Counted from the stretch's first letter, positions 51,326-61,155 are shown. The stretch is 64,000 nucleotides of DNA from Sphingobacteriales bacterium 44-61 (GCA_001898405.1 MKTW01000004.1:322156-386155), one strand, 5' to 3'. Program-made: numbers and translations. The notes: generated from the letters alone by a model not told the origin.

Positions 51326-53524
51326 ATGATGAAGTCGTACTTTCACCAACCCAAAATTCCTTCTATGATAAGAATTCTTCTTGTTGGCGCTTTTACCGCC
51401 TTCACAACCATCCTGCATGCCCAGTATGGTACTGAGCCAGTGAAACTGACTGATATGCTGAAGATAAAAACAGTTAATGCAGTGTCGCTCAGCCAGGACG
51501 GAAGCAAAGCCCTGATCGGCCTCACTACCATAGAACCCGATGGAGATAAAGGAGAATATAAATACACCAGCCAGCTTTGGCTGGCCCCATCAGATGGAAG
51601 CGCGGCCCCGAGAATGCTTACCGGGAAGGAAAATGCTTCCCAGGCAGCCTGGAGCCCCGATGGAAAACAGCTTGTTTTTGTGCGGGCAACCGAAGGGAAA
51701 CCTCAATTATTCCTGTTGTCTTTCGATGGCGGTGAAGCCCGCCAACTGACCCGTTCAAAATATGGCGCAAGTGCCCCCCGCTGGAGCCCGGACGGAAAAC
51801 AAATCCTTTTCTCCGGCAGCATTTCTTTCCGCGACCTGCTGAAAGATTCCGTGCTCAACCCCGGCAAAGGCATTCCCAAATGGGCTTTTGAAAAACCCGG
51901 CCTCACCAACAGCCAGGCATTCAACTCTTCCGCCGCCAAAGCAGACCCAGATGGCAATCTCGAGGAAGTCAGGGCCTGGCTCGATAATAATGTTGTTGAC
52001 CGCAAAGCCAAAGTGGCTACCAAGCTCAATTTCCAGGACGAAATGGATGTGAATACCGATATGAGCTTCAGTCATTTCTTCATCACCGGCATTCTCCCTG
52101 AATCCAAACCTGTAGCGCTTACCAAAGGATTTTTCCGGATCGGTGGTGCTGATTTCACACCCGATGGCAAACAGATCATTTTCACCGGCAGCCTCGATTC
52201 AGCGCAGCATCCTGACAGAGTGCTGGAAAGTTCTATTTATTTAATGAACACGGATGGTAGCCAGCTGACTACTTTATTAAGTGAAAAAGGGAAAAGCTTT
52301 TCCGCTCCTAAAATTTCCAATTCCGGTCAATGGCTTGCTTATAATTACAGCCCTGTATCATTTGTAACAATACCGGTTCTGGCCATTATGCCATTGAAAG
52401 GAACAGGCAGTACCACTGACATTCCATTCGATCGGAATAAAGGAAACTATACATGGAGCGATGATGATAAATTCCTTTACTTCTCTTCACAAAGCAATGG
52501 CGGCGCTCCTATTTACCGCCTTGATATGAAAACAAAAAAGATAGATCAGTTAACGGATTATAATAGCGGCACCACTGACTTTGACGTGCGGGGCAATAAA
52601 CTGGTTTTTGCCAGAACCGAAGTACAGAACCCTTCTGAATTGTATACTGCAGATGCCAGTGCAAAGAATATCAAACGGATCAGTGATTTCAATACAGGCT
52701 GGCTGAAAAGCAAAAAACTTTCTTTCCCTGAAAAACAAAGTTTTGTAAACGACAAAGGATTGACCGTTGAATACTGGGTGATGAAACCGGCCAGTTATGA
52801 AGCCGGTAAAAAATACCCTTTGTTATTGGAGATACATGGCGGTCCTTCTGCCATGTGGGGACCCGGAGAAGCAAGCATGTGGCATGAATACCAGTATTTC
52901 TGCAGCAAAGGTTATGGTGTGGTATACAGCAATCCACGCGGAAGCGGTGGCTATGGATTGAATTTCCTGCAGGCAAATATTAAAGACTGGGGCAAAGGCC
53001 CTACCAGCGACGTGCTCACTGCGCTGGATAAAACAGTGGCACAAGGCTGGGCCGACACTTCACGCCTGATGGTAACAGGCGGCTCTTATGCCGGATACCT
53101 CGTGGCCTGGATCATTTCACATGATAACCGTTTCAAAGCAGCTTGTGCACAAAGAGGCGTGTATGACCTCGCCACATTCTTTGGCGAAGGCAATGCCTGG
53201 AGGCTGGTGCCAAATTATTTCGGAGGCTATCCATGGGAAGATTCCGCAAAGGTCATACTCGAAAGGGAATCGCCTATTAATTATGTGCAAAATATTCATA
53301 CACCTTTTATCATCTTTCATGGAGAAAATGACCGGCGCACAGGATTTGTACAAAGCGAAATGCTTTATCGCAGCCTGAAAGTGCTGAACCGCCCGGTGGA
53401 ATATGTACGTCATCCCGGCGGCACACATGAATTAACAAGAAGTGGTAATAACCGTCAGCGGATGGACCAGATGCTGCGCACCTGGGAATTCTTTGAACGG
53501 TGGATCAAGGATGGCGGCCGGTAA
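51326..53524 (+). CDS. Exported S9 family prolyl-oligopeptidase-type serine peptidase
   Basis: 732 residues from ATG 51326, which has an AGGA 8-11 nt upstream; a TTG at 51275 and an ATG at 51365 are the other in-frame choices. The N-terminal hydrophobic segment MIRILLVGAFTAFTTILHAQ is a signal peptide. A WD40/TolB-like beta-propeller ('AAWSPDGKQLVFVRA', 'PRWSPDGKQILFSG') precedes the alpha/beta-hydrolase domain. The nucleophile Ser is at residue 587 in GGSYAGY, the acid in HGENDRRT and the His in HPGGTHE. Probably cleaves peptides in the periplasm. The A in GGSYAGY replaces a more usual G. Confidence 0.9.
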   Translation: MMKSYFHQPKIPSMIRILLVGAFTAFTTILHAQYGTEPVKLTDMLKIKTVNAVSLSQDGSKALIGLTTIEPDGDKGEYKYTSQLWLAPSDGSAAPRMLTGKENASQAAWSPDGKQLVFVRATEGKPQLFLLSFDGGEARQLTRSKYGASAPRWSPDGKQILFSGSISFRDLLKDSVLNPGKGIPKWAFEKPGLTNSQAFNSSAAKADPDGNLEEVRAWLDNNVVDRKAKVATKLNFQDEMDVNTDMSFSHFFITGILPESKPVALTKGFFRIGGADFTPDGKQIIFTGSLDSAQHPDRVLESSIYLMNTDGSQLTTLLSEKGKSFSAPKISNSGQWLAYNYSPVSFVTIPVLAIMPLKGTGSTTDIPFDRNKGNYTWSDDDKFLYFSSQSNGGAPIYRLDMKTKKIDQLTDYNSGTTDFDVRGNKLVFARTEVQNPSELYTADASAKNIKRISDFNTGWLKSKKLSFPEKQSFVNDKGLTVEYWVMKPASYEAGKKYPLLLEIHGGPSAMWGPGEASMWHEYQYFCSKGYGVVYSNPRGSGGYGLNFLQANIKDWGKGPTSDVLTALDKTVAQGWADTSRLMVTGGSYAGYLVAWIISHDNRFKAACAQRGVYDLATFFGEGNAWRLVPNYFGGYPWEDSAKVILERESPINYVQNIHTPFIIFHGENDRRTGFVQSEMLYRSLKVLNRPVEYVRHPGGTHELTRSGNNRQRMDQMLRTWEFFERWIKDGGR

Positions 53525-53630
53525 TAAACCCTGGCAGCTATTTGTTTGTTATTGCTTTGGCCCGATTATAATAACTTGCGCTTAACGATGCTTCCTGCTG
53601 TTTTGAATTTCGCATTTTTAATTTTGAATT

Positions 53631-55043
53631 ATGGAAAATAAATCATTCGATTTCGGCATGGTTGGCCTCGGTGTAATGGGGCGCAATCTTTTGCTGAACA
53701 TAGCAGATCATGGCTTTGCAGCCATCGGCTTTGATAAAGACAGTACAAAAGGCGGCTTACTCGAATCTTCCGCTACGCCCGGCACGAAAGTAAAAGGAGT
53801 TTCCACCCTGGAGGATATGGTATCCCAGTTAAAAACACCCCGCAAGATCATGATGCTGGTGCCGGCAGGCCCCGCTGTGGATGCAGTGATCAATGATCTG
53901 TTGCCCCTGGTAGAACCCGGTGACATCATTATTGACGGAGGCAACTCCCATTTCTCTGATACATTGAGAAGGATCAAATCATTGGAAGGAAAGAATATTC
54001 ATTTCATGGGAATGGGTGTAAGCGGTGGAGAACATGGAGCCCGCACAGGTCCCAGCATTATGCCTGGTGGCGATGTGGAAGCATGGAAGGAAGTGAAGCC
54101 AATTCTCGAAGCTGTATCAGCTAAAGTAAATAATGAGCCCTGTGTGGCTTATATGGGCAAAGATGCTGCCGGCCACTATGTGAAGATGGTGCATAACGGT
54201 ATTGAATATGCCATTATGCAGCTGATCAGTGAAGTGTATGATTTTATGAAACGCGGATTGGAAATGGACAATGCAGCTATTCATACAGTGTTCAAAGAAT
54301 GGAATGAAGGTGAGCTTCAATCCTTCCTGATGGAGATCACTGCCAGCATCTTCACCAAGAAAGATGATAACGGCACCGGCTATCTTGTAGATGTCATTCT
54401 TGACAAAGCAGGGTCAAAAGGTACCGGCAAATGGACATCGCAGGAAGCCATGAACCTGCCTGTATCATTACCCACGATCGATATGGCTGTAGCCATGAGG
54501 GATATTTCCGGCTACAAAGATGAACGCGTGGAAGCAGCAGAGATCTATAAACCAAAGATCAAATCTTTTGCTGCCAGTAAAGAAAAGATACTGCCGCAAT
54601 TAAAGGATGCACTTTATGCAGCTACATTGATCTGCTATGCCCAGGGGCTTGCCATGCTGCAAAAAGCGTCTACAGAACATAAGATGGACATTCCGCTGAG
54701 AGATGTAGTGAAGATCTGGAGAGGTGGCTGTATCATCCGTTCTTCCATGCTCGAAATATTTACTGCCGCTTATAAAAAGAATGCAACACTACCGAATATC
54801 CTGCTCGACAAAAAAATCGCTTCACTCGTTAAGAAGAAACAAACAGGATTAAGGAAATCAGTGCAGCAATACAGCGCTGCAAAAATTCCCGCTGCTGCAT
54901 TGATGAGCTCCCTTGCTTACCTGGATGCTTACACCAGCGCACGCCTGGCCACCAATCTGATACAGGCACAACGCGATTTCTTTGGCGCCCACACTTATCA
55001 ACGGATCGATAAGGAAGGAAGCTTTCACACAGAATGGGAATAA
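53631..55043 (+). CDS. gnd: 6-phosphogluconate dehydrogenase, decarboxylating
   Basis: Third enzyme of the oxidative pentose phosphate path: 6-phosphogluconate to ribulose-5-phosphate, CO2 and NADPH. 470 residues, the long decarboxylating form. Motifs: Rossmann GLGVMGRNLLLNIADHG, GGNSHFSDT, substrate loop GMGVSGGEHGARTGPSIMPGG, catalytic KMVHNGIEYAIMQ (K-x-x-H-N). First gene of gnd-zwf-pgl, with 21 bp to zwf. A TAATTTTG -7-like box at 53619-53626 lies directly before the ATG. Confidence 0.97.
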   Translation: MENKSFDFGMVGLGVMGRNLLLNIADHGFAAIGFDKDSTKGGLLESSATPGTKVKGVSTLEDMVSQLKTPRKIMMLVPAGPAVDAVINDLLPLVEPGDIIIDGGNSHFSDTLRRIKSLEGKNIHFMGMGVSGGEHGARTGPSIMPGGDVEAWKEVKPILEAVSAKVNNEPCVAYMGKDAAGHYVKMVHNGIEYAIMQLISEVYDFMKRGLEMDNAAIHTVFKEWNEGELQSFLMEITASIFTKKDDNGTGYLVDVILDKAGSKGTGKWTSQEAMNLPVSLPTIDMAVAMRDISGYKDERVEAAEIYKPKIKSFAASKEKILPQLKDALYAATLICYAQGLAMLQKASTEHKMDIPLRDVVKIWRGGCIIRSSMLEIFTAAYKKNATLPNILLDKKIASLVKKKQTGLRKSVQQYSAAKIPAAALMSSLAYLDAYTSARLATNLIQAQRDFFGAHTYQRIDKEGSFHTEWE

Positions 55044-55064
55044 ACTATCAGTTAAAAATTATTT

Positions 55065-56588
55065 ATGGATACCAGAAAGAATCTACCCCCCACCATCATT
55101 TTTATCTTTGGTGGCAGCGGCGACCTTACCAAGCGCAAGCTTATCCCTGCGTTATATAATCTCTATCTCGACAATTTTTTACCGGAAAAACATATCGTGG
55201 TCGGCATCGGCCGTTCCCCCTCTTCCGATGACGATTACAGGGCAAAACTGCTGGAAGGTGTACAGGAATTTTCCCGCCGGAAAGAGCAGACAGAAAAATG
55301 GTCTGAATTTTCAAAGAATGTTTTTTATCAGTCGCGCGACCTGGAGGATGATGGATCTTATAAAGGCATTTATGACTATATCAATGAAAAGGGAACAGAA
55401 TGGGGAGCACAACCCAATGTGATGTTCTATCTTTCAGTAGCCCCGCAACTCGCTCCCGTGATCGCTACCAAGCTGGCGCAACATAAGATCTGCGATGATA
55501 CACAACATACGCGTATCGTTTTTGAAAAGCCTTTCGGTCATGACCTTGAAAGCGCCAGGGAATTGAACAAGCTGCTCGATAGCTTATTTAAGGAAGAGCA
55601 GATATACCGCATCGATCACTATCTCGGTAAAGAAACCGTTCAGAATATCCTGGCTTTCCGTTTCGCCAATGCTCTATTTGAACCGATCTGGAACAATCAT
55701 TATATCGATCATATCCAGATCACGGCTTCTGAAACGATCGGTGTGGAAGACCGCGGAGGATATTATGATCAATCCGGTGCGCTGAGGGATATGGTACAAA
55801 ACCACGTGCTGCAATTGCTTTGCATGATTGCCATGGAGCCACCCACCTCTTTCGATTCAAATGAGATCCGCAATAAAAAAGTGGATGTGCTTTCTGCCAT
55901 CCGCAGGATCAGCGTGGAAGACGTGCATGAGAACGCTGTACGCGGTCAGTATGCTTCAGGCTGGCAAAAAGCAAACGAGGTACCGGGTTACCGCCAGGAA
56001 AAAGGGGTCAACGCTGAATCACCTGTTGAAACATTTGTTGCAGCTAAGTTCTTTATTGATAACTGGCGCTGGAAAAATGTTCCTTTCTATATCCGGACAG
56101 GCAAACGCCTGCATGAAAAGATCACGCTTATCACTATTCAATTTAAGGAAGCACCTCATTATTCATTTCCTACAGAAGCTGCAGATACCTGGAGGCCCAA
56201 TCGCCTTACATTCAGTATTCAGCCTCAGATGGATATCCGCATTCGCTTCCAGGCAAAACGCCCCGGAACAGAAATGGTGCTGACACCAGTGGATATGATA
56301 TTCAATTATGCCGAAGCGTATGAGGAACAGGAGCCCGAAGCATACGAAACCCTGCTCGAAGATGTGATTGAAGGCAATCAAACCCTCTTCATGCGTGCAG
56401 ACCAGGTGGAAGCAGCCTGGGAAGTGATCACGCCCATACTTGAAGCATGGCATAAAAGAGCACCGGTCGATTTTCCCAATTACTCACCTGATAGCTGGGG
56501 CCCTGAGGATGCAGAAGCGCTTATTGCAAAAGATGGTCATTTCTGGGCCAACCTGCCATCATCAGGCAAAAACGGCAATCATAAATAA
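55065..56588 (+). CDS. zwf: Glucose-6-phosphate 1-dehydrogenase
   Basis: First step of the oxidative pentose phosphate path, making 6-phosphogluconolactone and NAD(P)H. 507 residues. Nucleotide motif FGGSGDLTKRKLIPALY near the N-terminus, catalytic segment RIDHYLGKE with the active-site His, and the conserved 'FEKPFGHDLESA' and 'VQNHVLQLL'. Second gene of the operon, 6 bp before pgl. Confidence 0.97.
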   Translation: MDTRKNLPPTIIFIFGGSGDLTKRKLIPALYNLYLDNFLPEKHIVVGIGRSPSSDDDYRAKLLEGVQEFSRRKEQTEKWSEFSKNVFYQSRDLEDDGSYKGIYDYINEKGTEWGAQPNVMFYLSVAPQLAPVIATKLAQHKICDDTQHTRIVFEKPFGHDLESARELNKLLDSLFKEEQIYRIDHYLGKETVQNILAFRFANALFEPIWNNHYIDHIQITASETIGVEDRGGYYDQSGALRDMVQNHVLQLLCMIAMEPPTSFDSNEIRNKKVDVLSAIRRISVEDVHENAVRGQYASGWQKANEVPGYRQEKGVNAESPVETFVAAKFFIDNWRWKNVPFYIRTGKRLHEKITLITIQFKEAPHYSFPTEAADTWRPNRLTFSIQPQMDIRIRFQAKRPGTEMVLTPVDMIFNYAEAYEEQEPEAYETLLEDVIEGNQTLFMRADQVEAAWEVITPILEAWHKRAPVDFPNYSPDSWGPEDAEALIAKDGHFWANLPSSGKNGNHK

Positions 56589-56594
56589 AAGAAC

Positions 56595-57317
56595 ATGCAA
56601 ACCTTTGTTGCAAAAAATACAGATGAATTAAGCAGGCTGTTTGCTGACTGGCTTGTGACGTATATACAGGATACCCTGAAAAAGCAGGACCGCTTTACCA
56701 TCTCTTTATCGGGTGGCAGCACTCCTAAAAAGCTTTACCAGTTGCTGGCAACAGATGAATATGCTCATAAGATCGATTGGCCCAAACTGCATTTCTTCTG
56801 GGGCGATGAACGGTTTGTTCCTTTCACGGATGAACGCAACAACGCGAGAATGAGTTTTGATGAATTGCTGGACCATGTTCCGGTTAATAAAGCTCATATC
56901 CATGTGATGCGCACTGATCTTCCTCCTGATGAAGCAGTGAACGATTATGATGAAAAATTGCATCAGTATTTTGATGGGAGGCAATCCAGTTTTGATCTTG
57001 TTATGCTTGGCCTGGGTGATGACGCACATACTCTTTCTCTTTTTCCCGGTTATCCTGTAATAAAGGAGAATGAGAAATGGATGAGCGCGTTTTATCTTAC
57101 TGAGCAGAATATGTACCGCATTACTATCACCAAGCCAATTGTCAACAAATCATCACGGGTGGCATTTTTAGTAAGCGGCTCAGCAAAAGTACCTGCGTTG
57201 AAGGCAGTGCTGTATGGCGAAAAGGATCCGGAGAAATATCCTGCCCAGGTGATACAGCCTGCAAATGGAGAATTGTACTGGTTCCTGGATGAAGCGGCTG
57301 CCGCTGCTTTACAATAA
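56595..57317 (+). CDS. pgl: 6-phosphogluconolactonase
   Basis: Hydrolyses 6-phosphogluconolactone to 6-phosphogluconate, linking zwf to gnd. 240 residues, DevB/SOL type. Motifs: FTISLSGGSTPKKLY (phosphate-binding), the HFFWGDERFVPFTDERNN segment, and LGLGDDAHTLSLFPG. Last gene of the operon, followed by a strong terminator. Confidence 0.96.
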   Translation: MQTFVAKNTDELSRLFADWLVTYIQDTLKKQDRFTISLSGGSTPKKLYQLLATDEYAHKIDWPKLHFFWGDERFVPFTDERNNARMSFDELLDHVPVNKAHIHVMRTDLPPDEAVNDYDEKLHQYFDGRQSSFDLVMLGLGDDAHTLSLFPGYPVIKENEKWMSAFYLTEQNMYRITITKPIVNKSSRVAFLVSGSAKVPALKAVLYGEKDPEKYPAQVIQPANGELYWFLDEAAAAALQ

Positions 57318-57338
57318 TTAACAGATTTCCCTATGATG

Positions 57339-57380
57339 TTCCCGTACTTACCAGGTAAGTTTGTAAGTACGGGAATTTTT
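57339..57380 (+). terminator. Rho-independent terminator of gnd-zwf-pgl
   Basis: Perfect 13-bp arms TTCCCGTACTTAC (57339-57351) and GTAAGTACGGGAA (57363-57375), 11-nt loop, then five T. About 20 bp after the pgl stop. Confidence 0.93.
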
Positions 57381-57474
57381 ATGCCTTTCGTTGTAGGATC
57401 AATACAGAAGATGTAAAAATTGATGCCGGTTGGAAAAAGATCAGGAAATTTGTTTCAAACCTAAAGTTGTCAAT

Positions 57475-57867
57475 ATGATCTCCAGGAAAATAGTGACCCT
57501 GTTTGTACTCAGTGCATTGGTAATTGCTGGGGTAGCTGCTGTAAAAGCTCCATCAGGCCCCTACAGGAACCTGCAAGTGCTTCCCAAAGATATCAGCGAG
57601 CAAAAGCTCGACAGTATTATGGATGCATACTCCAGCGCCCTTGGTATAGGTTGCAGCTTCTGCCATGCAGAAGTAAAGAATTTTCCCGACAGCCTGAACT
57701 TTGCTTCTGATGAAAAACCAATGAAAGAAGAAGCCAGGAAAATGATGCGTATGACCATTGAGATCAATAAGCAAAATTTTTATTACGATAAAACCGAACG
57801 ACCTGAATATTTAAAGGTTGTTACCTGCAAAACCTGTCATAGGGGAGAAGCTTATCCTGCTGATTAG
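57475..57867 (+). CDS. Membrane-anchored c-type cytochrome, reaction-centre cytochrome-subunit type
   Basis: 130 residues from ATG 57475 (a TTG at 57430 is also in frame). N-terminal hydrophobic export segment, then two heme c motifs, CSFCH and CKTCH. The pattern LGIGCSFCH ... FASDEKPMKEEARKMMRMT ... VTCKTCHRGE is the CytoC_RC family, known from photosynthetic reaction centres but widespread as a small electron carrier in non-phototrophs. Located in the periplasm. It follows the terminator of the pentose phosphate operon, so it is transcribed separately. Confidence 0.85.
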   Translation: MISRKIVTLFVLSALVIAGVAAVKAPSGPYRNLQVLPKDISEQKLDSIMDAYSSALGIGCSFCHAEVKNFPDSLNFASDEKPMKEEARKMMRMTIEINKQNFYYDKTERPEYLKVVTCKTCHRGEAYPAD

Positions 57868-58156
57868 TTTAATTCTCTTCCTATTAATTTGAACCTTCCA
57901 GATAGTCTTCCGCTACTGATACAAAATTCTTTTTCATCTTCCAATAGTTCTTTTACGAATTAGTAAGATTTCATTTTTTATCTAAAAATCCCGCAGAGCA
58001 GTCTTACGTATAATTACGGAACAATCACTCGGTTTTACTAAATTTTAGCATAAACACTTAGTCACAAGCACTATCTACGCTTAACTCACGTTACATTTAT
58101 GGCGAAAATTCAACATACTTATTGTAGATCTTATCCTAAAGAAATTATCAAAAGAA

Positions 58157-58918
58157 ATGAGTTTAAGTTTACTCGAACGAATTGCAACCTTTACTTTATC
58201 CTTGCCGATTTTCCTGTTATTATTAACCAGGCTGGCATGGTACAGAAGTTTTATTGCTTTATTCATTTATTATCTTGTCAACTTCAGCTACTCCTTTCTG
58301 TCTATCGGTTATATTCGTTTAGACGATGACTTTATCACTAATTATGCGGTCGTCAACAATATGGTTGATGCGCCTCTTATGCTTTCGTTCCTGAGCTATT
58401 TCAGCCGGACTTCTTCTTTTAAAAGAAAAATATTCTGGGTAGTCGGAGGCTTTCTTATATATGAAGCGGTCATCCTGACCATTTTTGGGTTTAATATAAA
58501 AGCTTCCACGATCATTGCCACACCAGGGCTGGCATTAACCTTTACACTTTCCCTGCTATTCGCTATCCACCAGGTAAAGATCACAGCCATTTACAATAAA
58601 GCTGCAGGCAAGGCTATTATCGCCGCTTCGCTCTTTTTTGGATATATTGGTTTTACTTATGTGTATTCTGTCTTTTATTTCATGGATGAGCGGTATGAGA
58701 AAGATGCACAACAGGTGTTTTTCATTCTTACCACATTATGTTCGCTGGCTATTTCCTGGGGCATTATCCTGGAAAGAAGAAGAGTGAAGAAACTGCTTGA
58801 AATAAAAACAGCCAGGGAGGAATTAAAAGCTCTTTATTCCGGGGAAGAAAGAAAAACGATTGCCCCATTAGAGACAATCGTTTTCAATATTGACAATACC
58901 TGGAGAAGGTCGTCTTAA
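58157..58918 (+). CDS. Seven-helix integral membrane protein of unknown function
   Basis: 253 residues, about seven transmembrane segments between residues 10 and 205, then a charged cytoplasmic tail (ERRRVKKLLEIKTAREELKALYSGEERKT). No recognised catalytic motif. A longer overlapping frame from 58099 in another frame is not hydrophobic and is rejected. The gene overlaps the convergent acyl-CoA dehydrogenase gene by 4 bp, and a terminator hairpin for that gene lies within its last 70 bp. Function unknown. Confidence 0.75.
   Translation: MSLSLLERIATFTLSLPIFLLLLTRLAWYRSFIALFIYYLVNFSYSFLSIGYIRLDDDFITNYAVVNNMVDAPLMLSFLSYFSRTSSFKRKIFWVVGGFLIYEAVILTIFGFNIKASTIIATPGLALTFTLSLLFAIHQVKITAIYNKAAGKAIIAASLFFGYIGFTYVYSVFYFMDERYEKDAQQVFFILTTLCSLAISWGIILERRRVKKLLEIKTAREELKALYSGEERKTIAPLETIVFNIDNTWRRSS
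58853..58884 (-). terminator. Terminator hairpin embedded in the convergent gene's 3' end
   Basis: Arms AAAACGATTG (58853-58862) and CAATCGTTTT (58875-58884) with a 12-nt loop. Read on the minus strand the stem is followed by TTTTTCTTTC, so it should end the acyl-CoA dehydrogenase transcript about 30-60 bp past its stop. The whole hairpin lies inside the coding sequence of the membrane-protein gene on the opposite strand. Confidence 0.75.
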
Positions 58919-60708
58919 AAATTATACTTTCCGTCTGCGATCATCTTATCTGCAATTCTCCTGCGCGCGTCTTTGGTGTTGAATGGTTCTGCTTTGGTAA
59001 AGCGTTTCAGTCCCATCAGGATCATTCGCTGTTCATCTCCTTCTGCAAAGGAATTGATCGCATCTTTACCAGCTTTGTTTACGAGGTCAGCTGCATCATA
59101 CAGGTAGGTACGCATAATATCCTGGTGAATGGAGGTTGCTGCATCACCCTGATGATCGGTCATTTTCATCACACGCAGCAATACGCTTTCTGCACTGAAA
59201 GTAGCGATAGCCATATCGGCCAGGTTCATTAATATTTCCTGTTCGTTCTCAATTTTCATCATCAGCTTTTGCACGGCAGCACCGGCCGTCATCAGGATAG
59301 CTTTTTTAAGATTAGCTACCAGTTTCTTTTCTTTTGCAAAAGGCAGTTCTTCTTCTGATCCAAAATCGGGAATGCTCATCAATTCTTTTTGCACGGCAAA
59401 AGCGGGGTTCATCAGATCGAGCCGTCCACCCATTGCTCTTTTCAACGTCATATCGAGGGTGAGCAAGCGGTTGATCTCATTTGTGCCTTCATAGATCCGG
59501 TTGATACGGCTATCCCGATATGCACGGGAAATATTGTATTCTGCACTGAAGCCATTGCCACCATGCACCTGCACGCCTTCATCCACTACAAAATCCAGGG
59601 CTTCACTACCTGCTACTTTCAATATCGCGCATTCAATAGCATACTCTTCCGCTGCACCTAATAAAGATTCATTAAAAGGTTTGCCGGAAGCCAGCAGCTC
59701 TTTTTCCTTTTTATCGATCCAATCAGCAGTGCGGTATAAAGCTGACTCAGTAACAAAGATCCTGATCGCCATTTCTGCCAGCTTATGCTTGATAGCGCCG
59801 AAATTGGAGATAGGCTGCTTGAACTGTTCTCTTGTTTTTGCATATTCCACAGTACCGCTCAATGATCTCCTGGCTCCGCCGGTAGCTGCTGCACAAAGTT
59901 TGAGGCGGCCGATGTTCAGGATATTGAACGCAATCTTATGGCCTTTACCGATCTCACCCAGCACATTCTCAACCGGCACTTTAGCATCCTGGAAATATAA
60001 CTGTACAGTGGAAGATCCTTTGATGCCCATTTTATGTTCTTCAGGCCCCTGAGTAAATCCTTCTGTACCTCTTTCAACAATAAAAGCAGTGAACTTATCA
60101 CCATCCACCTTTGCAAACACAGTGTATACCTGAGCAAAACCGCCATTGGTGATCCAGCATTTCTGGCCATTCAGTAAATAGTACTTGCCATCAGCACTTA
60201 GCGTAGCCGTAGTTTTTGCGCCCAGTGCATCACTGCCGCTATTGGGCTCTGTAAGGCCATAAGCGCCGGCCCATTCGCCAGTGATCAGTTTGGGAATATA
60301 TTTCTGCTTTTGTTCCGGCGTACCGAAATATAAGATCGGCAAAGTGCCAATCCCTGTATGTGCTGCAACAGCTACAGAAAAGGAATGACCAGCGCCCAGG
60401 TATTCATTAATTATGGTAGAAGTAACAAAATCCTTTCCCAACCCACCGTACTCCTCAGGAAAAGAAGTTGCAAGCAGGCCCTGCTCACCGGCTTTTCCTA
60501 CTAATGATTTCATGAGGCCGGGCTCAAGATTGTCAATACGGTCGAGGATAGGATATATTTCTGCGTCCAGGAACTGGTTACACATATCCCGGATCATCAG
60601 CTCCTCTTCAGTAAAATCTTCCGGGGTGAATGTTTCAAACGGGGAGGATTCTTTAATTAGCCATTCACCTCCCTTCAGCACATTTTTGGCATCAGTGGCA
60701 GTACTCAT
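58915..60708 (-). CDS. Acyl-CoA dehydrogenase family protein
   Basis: 597 residues. FAD enzyme that introduces the trans-2 double bond in acyl-CoA during beta-oxidation. The N-terminal, middle and C-terminal acyl-CoA dehydrogenase domains are complete ('AYGLTEPNSGSDA', 'NGQKCWITNGG', 'VQVHGGNGFSAEYNISRAYRDSRINRIYEGTNEINR'). A further 150-residue C-terminal helical extension makes it longer than medium-chain enzymes and closer to the VLCAD-like bacterial type. Lies 6 bp downstream of the marR gene on the same strand, so it is probably the target of that regulator. Confidence 0.94.
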   Translation of the reverse strand: MSTATDAKNVLKGGEWLIKESSPFETFTPEDFTEEELMIRDMCNQFLDAEIYPILDRIDNLEPGLMKSLVGKAGEQGLLATSFPEEYGGLGKDFVTSTIINEYLGAGHSFSVAVAAHTGIGTLPILYFGTPEQKQKYIPKLITGEWAGAYGLTEPNSGSDALGAKTTATLSADGKYYLLNGQKCWITNGGFAQVYTVFAKVDGDKFTAFIVERGTEGFTQGPEEHKMGIKGSSTVQLYFQDAKVPVENVLGEIGKGHKIAFNILNIGRLKLCAAATGGARRSLSGTVEYAKTREQFKQPISNFGAIKHKLAEMAIRIFVTESALYRTADWIDKKEKELLASGKPFNESLLGAAEEYAIECAILKVAGSEALDFVVDEGVQVHGGNGFSAEYNISRAYRDSRINRIYEGTNEINRLLTLDMTLKRAMGGRLDLMNPAFAVQKELMSIPDFGSEEELPFAKEKKLVANLKKAILMTAGAAVQKLMMKIENEQEILMNLADMAIATFSAESVLLRVMKMTDHQGDAATSIHQDIMRTYLYDAADLVNKAGKDAINSFAEGDEQRMILMGLKRFTKAEPFNTKDARRRIADKMIADGKYNF

Positions 60709-60714
60709 GGTTTT

Positions 60715-61155
60715 TTATTTTAAGTTATCATATACGATCTGCAGAACTTCTTTACAGATCTCAATCCTGTCGGCAGGCACAGTTTTCAATGCTTCGTTCA
60801 GGGTTTCATCTGCTATCTGCATAGTTTCTTCTTCCAGTTTCTGGGCCTGCTTTGTCAGGTAGATCAGGTTGATGCGGCGATCATTTTCTGAAGGGACCCT
60901 TTTTACCAGGTTCAGTTTTTCCAAATTATCTACCAGCCGTGTAATGCTTGGCTTATCCCTGAACGTGGCATTGCAAAGCTGTTGCTGACTGCGGCCATCT
61001 TCTTTCCATAAATGATAAAGTACACTCCATTGTTCAATCGTTATGTTCAATCCCGCCGTGTTGAACCTTTTTTGCAGGCGGCGGGCAATAGCCGTGGAAG
61101 CTTTACCGGTAATAAAGCTGTACAGCTCTCCTTTTTTAAAATGGTTGTTTGACAT
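60715..61155 (-). CDS. MarR family transcriptional regulator
   Basis: 146 residues from ATG 61155. A TTG at 61179 is in frame, but it lies upstream of the predicted transcription start, and the operator would then be inside the coding sequence. Winged helix-turn-helix with the typical 'QWSVLYHLWKEDGRSQQQLCNATFRDKPSITRLVDNLEKLNLVKRVPSENDRRINLIYLT'-like pattern. Probably represses its own operon with the acyl-CoA dehydrogenase and responds to a small lipophilic ligand or acyl-CoA. Confidence 0.93.
   Translation of the reverse strand: MSNNHFKKGELYSFITGKASTAIARRLQKRFNTAGLNITIEQWSVLYHLWKEDGRSQQQLCNATFRDKPSITRLVDNLEKLNLVKRVPSENDRRINLIYLTKQAQKLEEETMQIADETLNEALKTVPADRIEICKEVLQIVYDNLK

Noticed and set aside
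53619-53626. TAATTTTG -7 box directly before gnd
   Set aside because: Would give a leaderless mRNA and has no -33 partner at the right distance; not listed as a promoter.
58099-58329. 76-codon plus-strand frame overlapping the membrane-protein gene start
   Set aside because: Different frame, not hydrophobic, no ribosome-binding site; the gene from 58157 explains the region.
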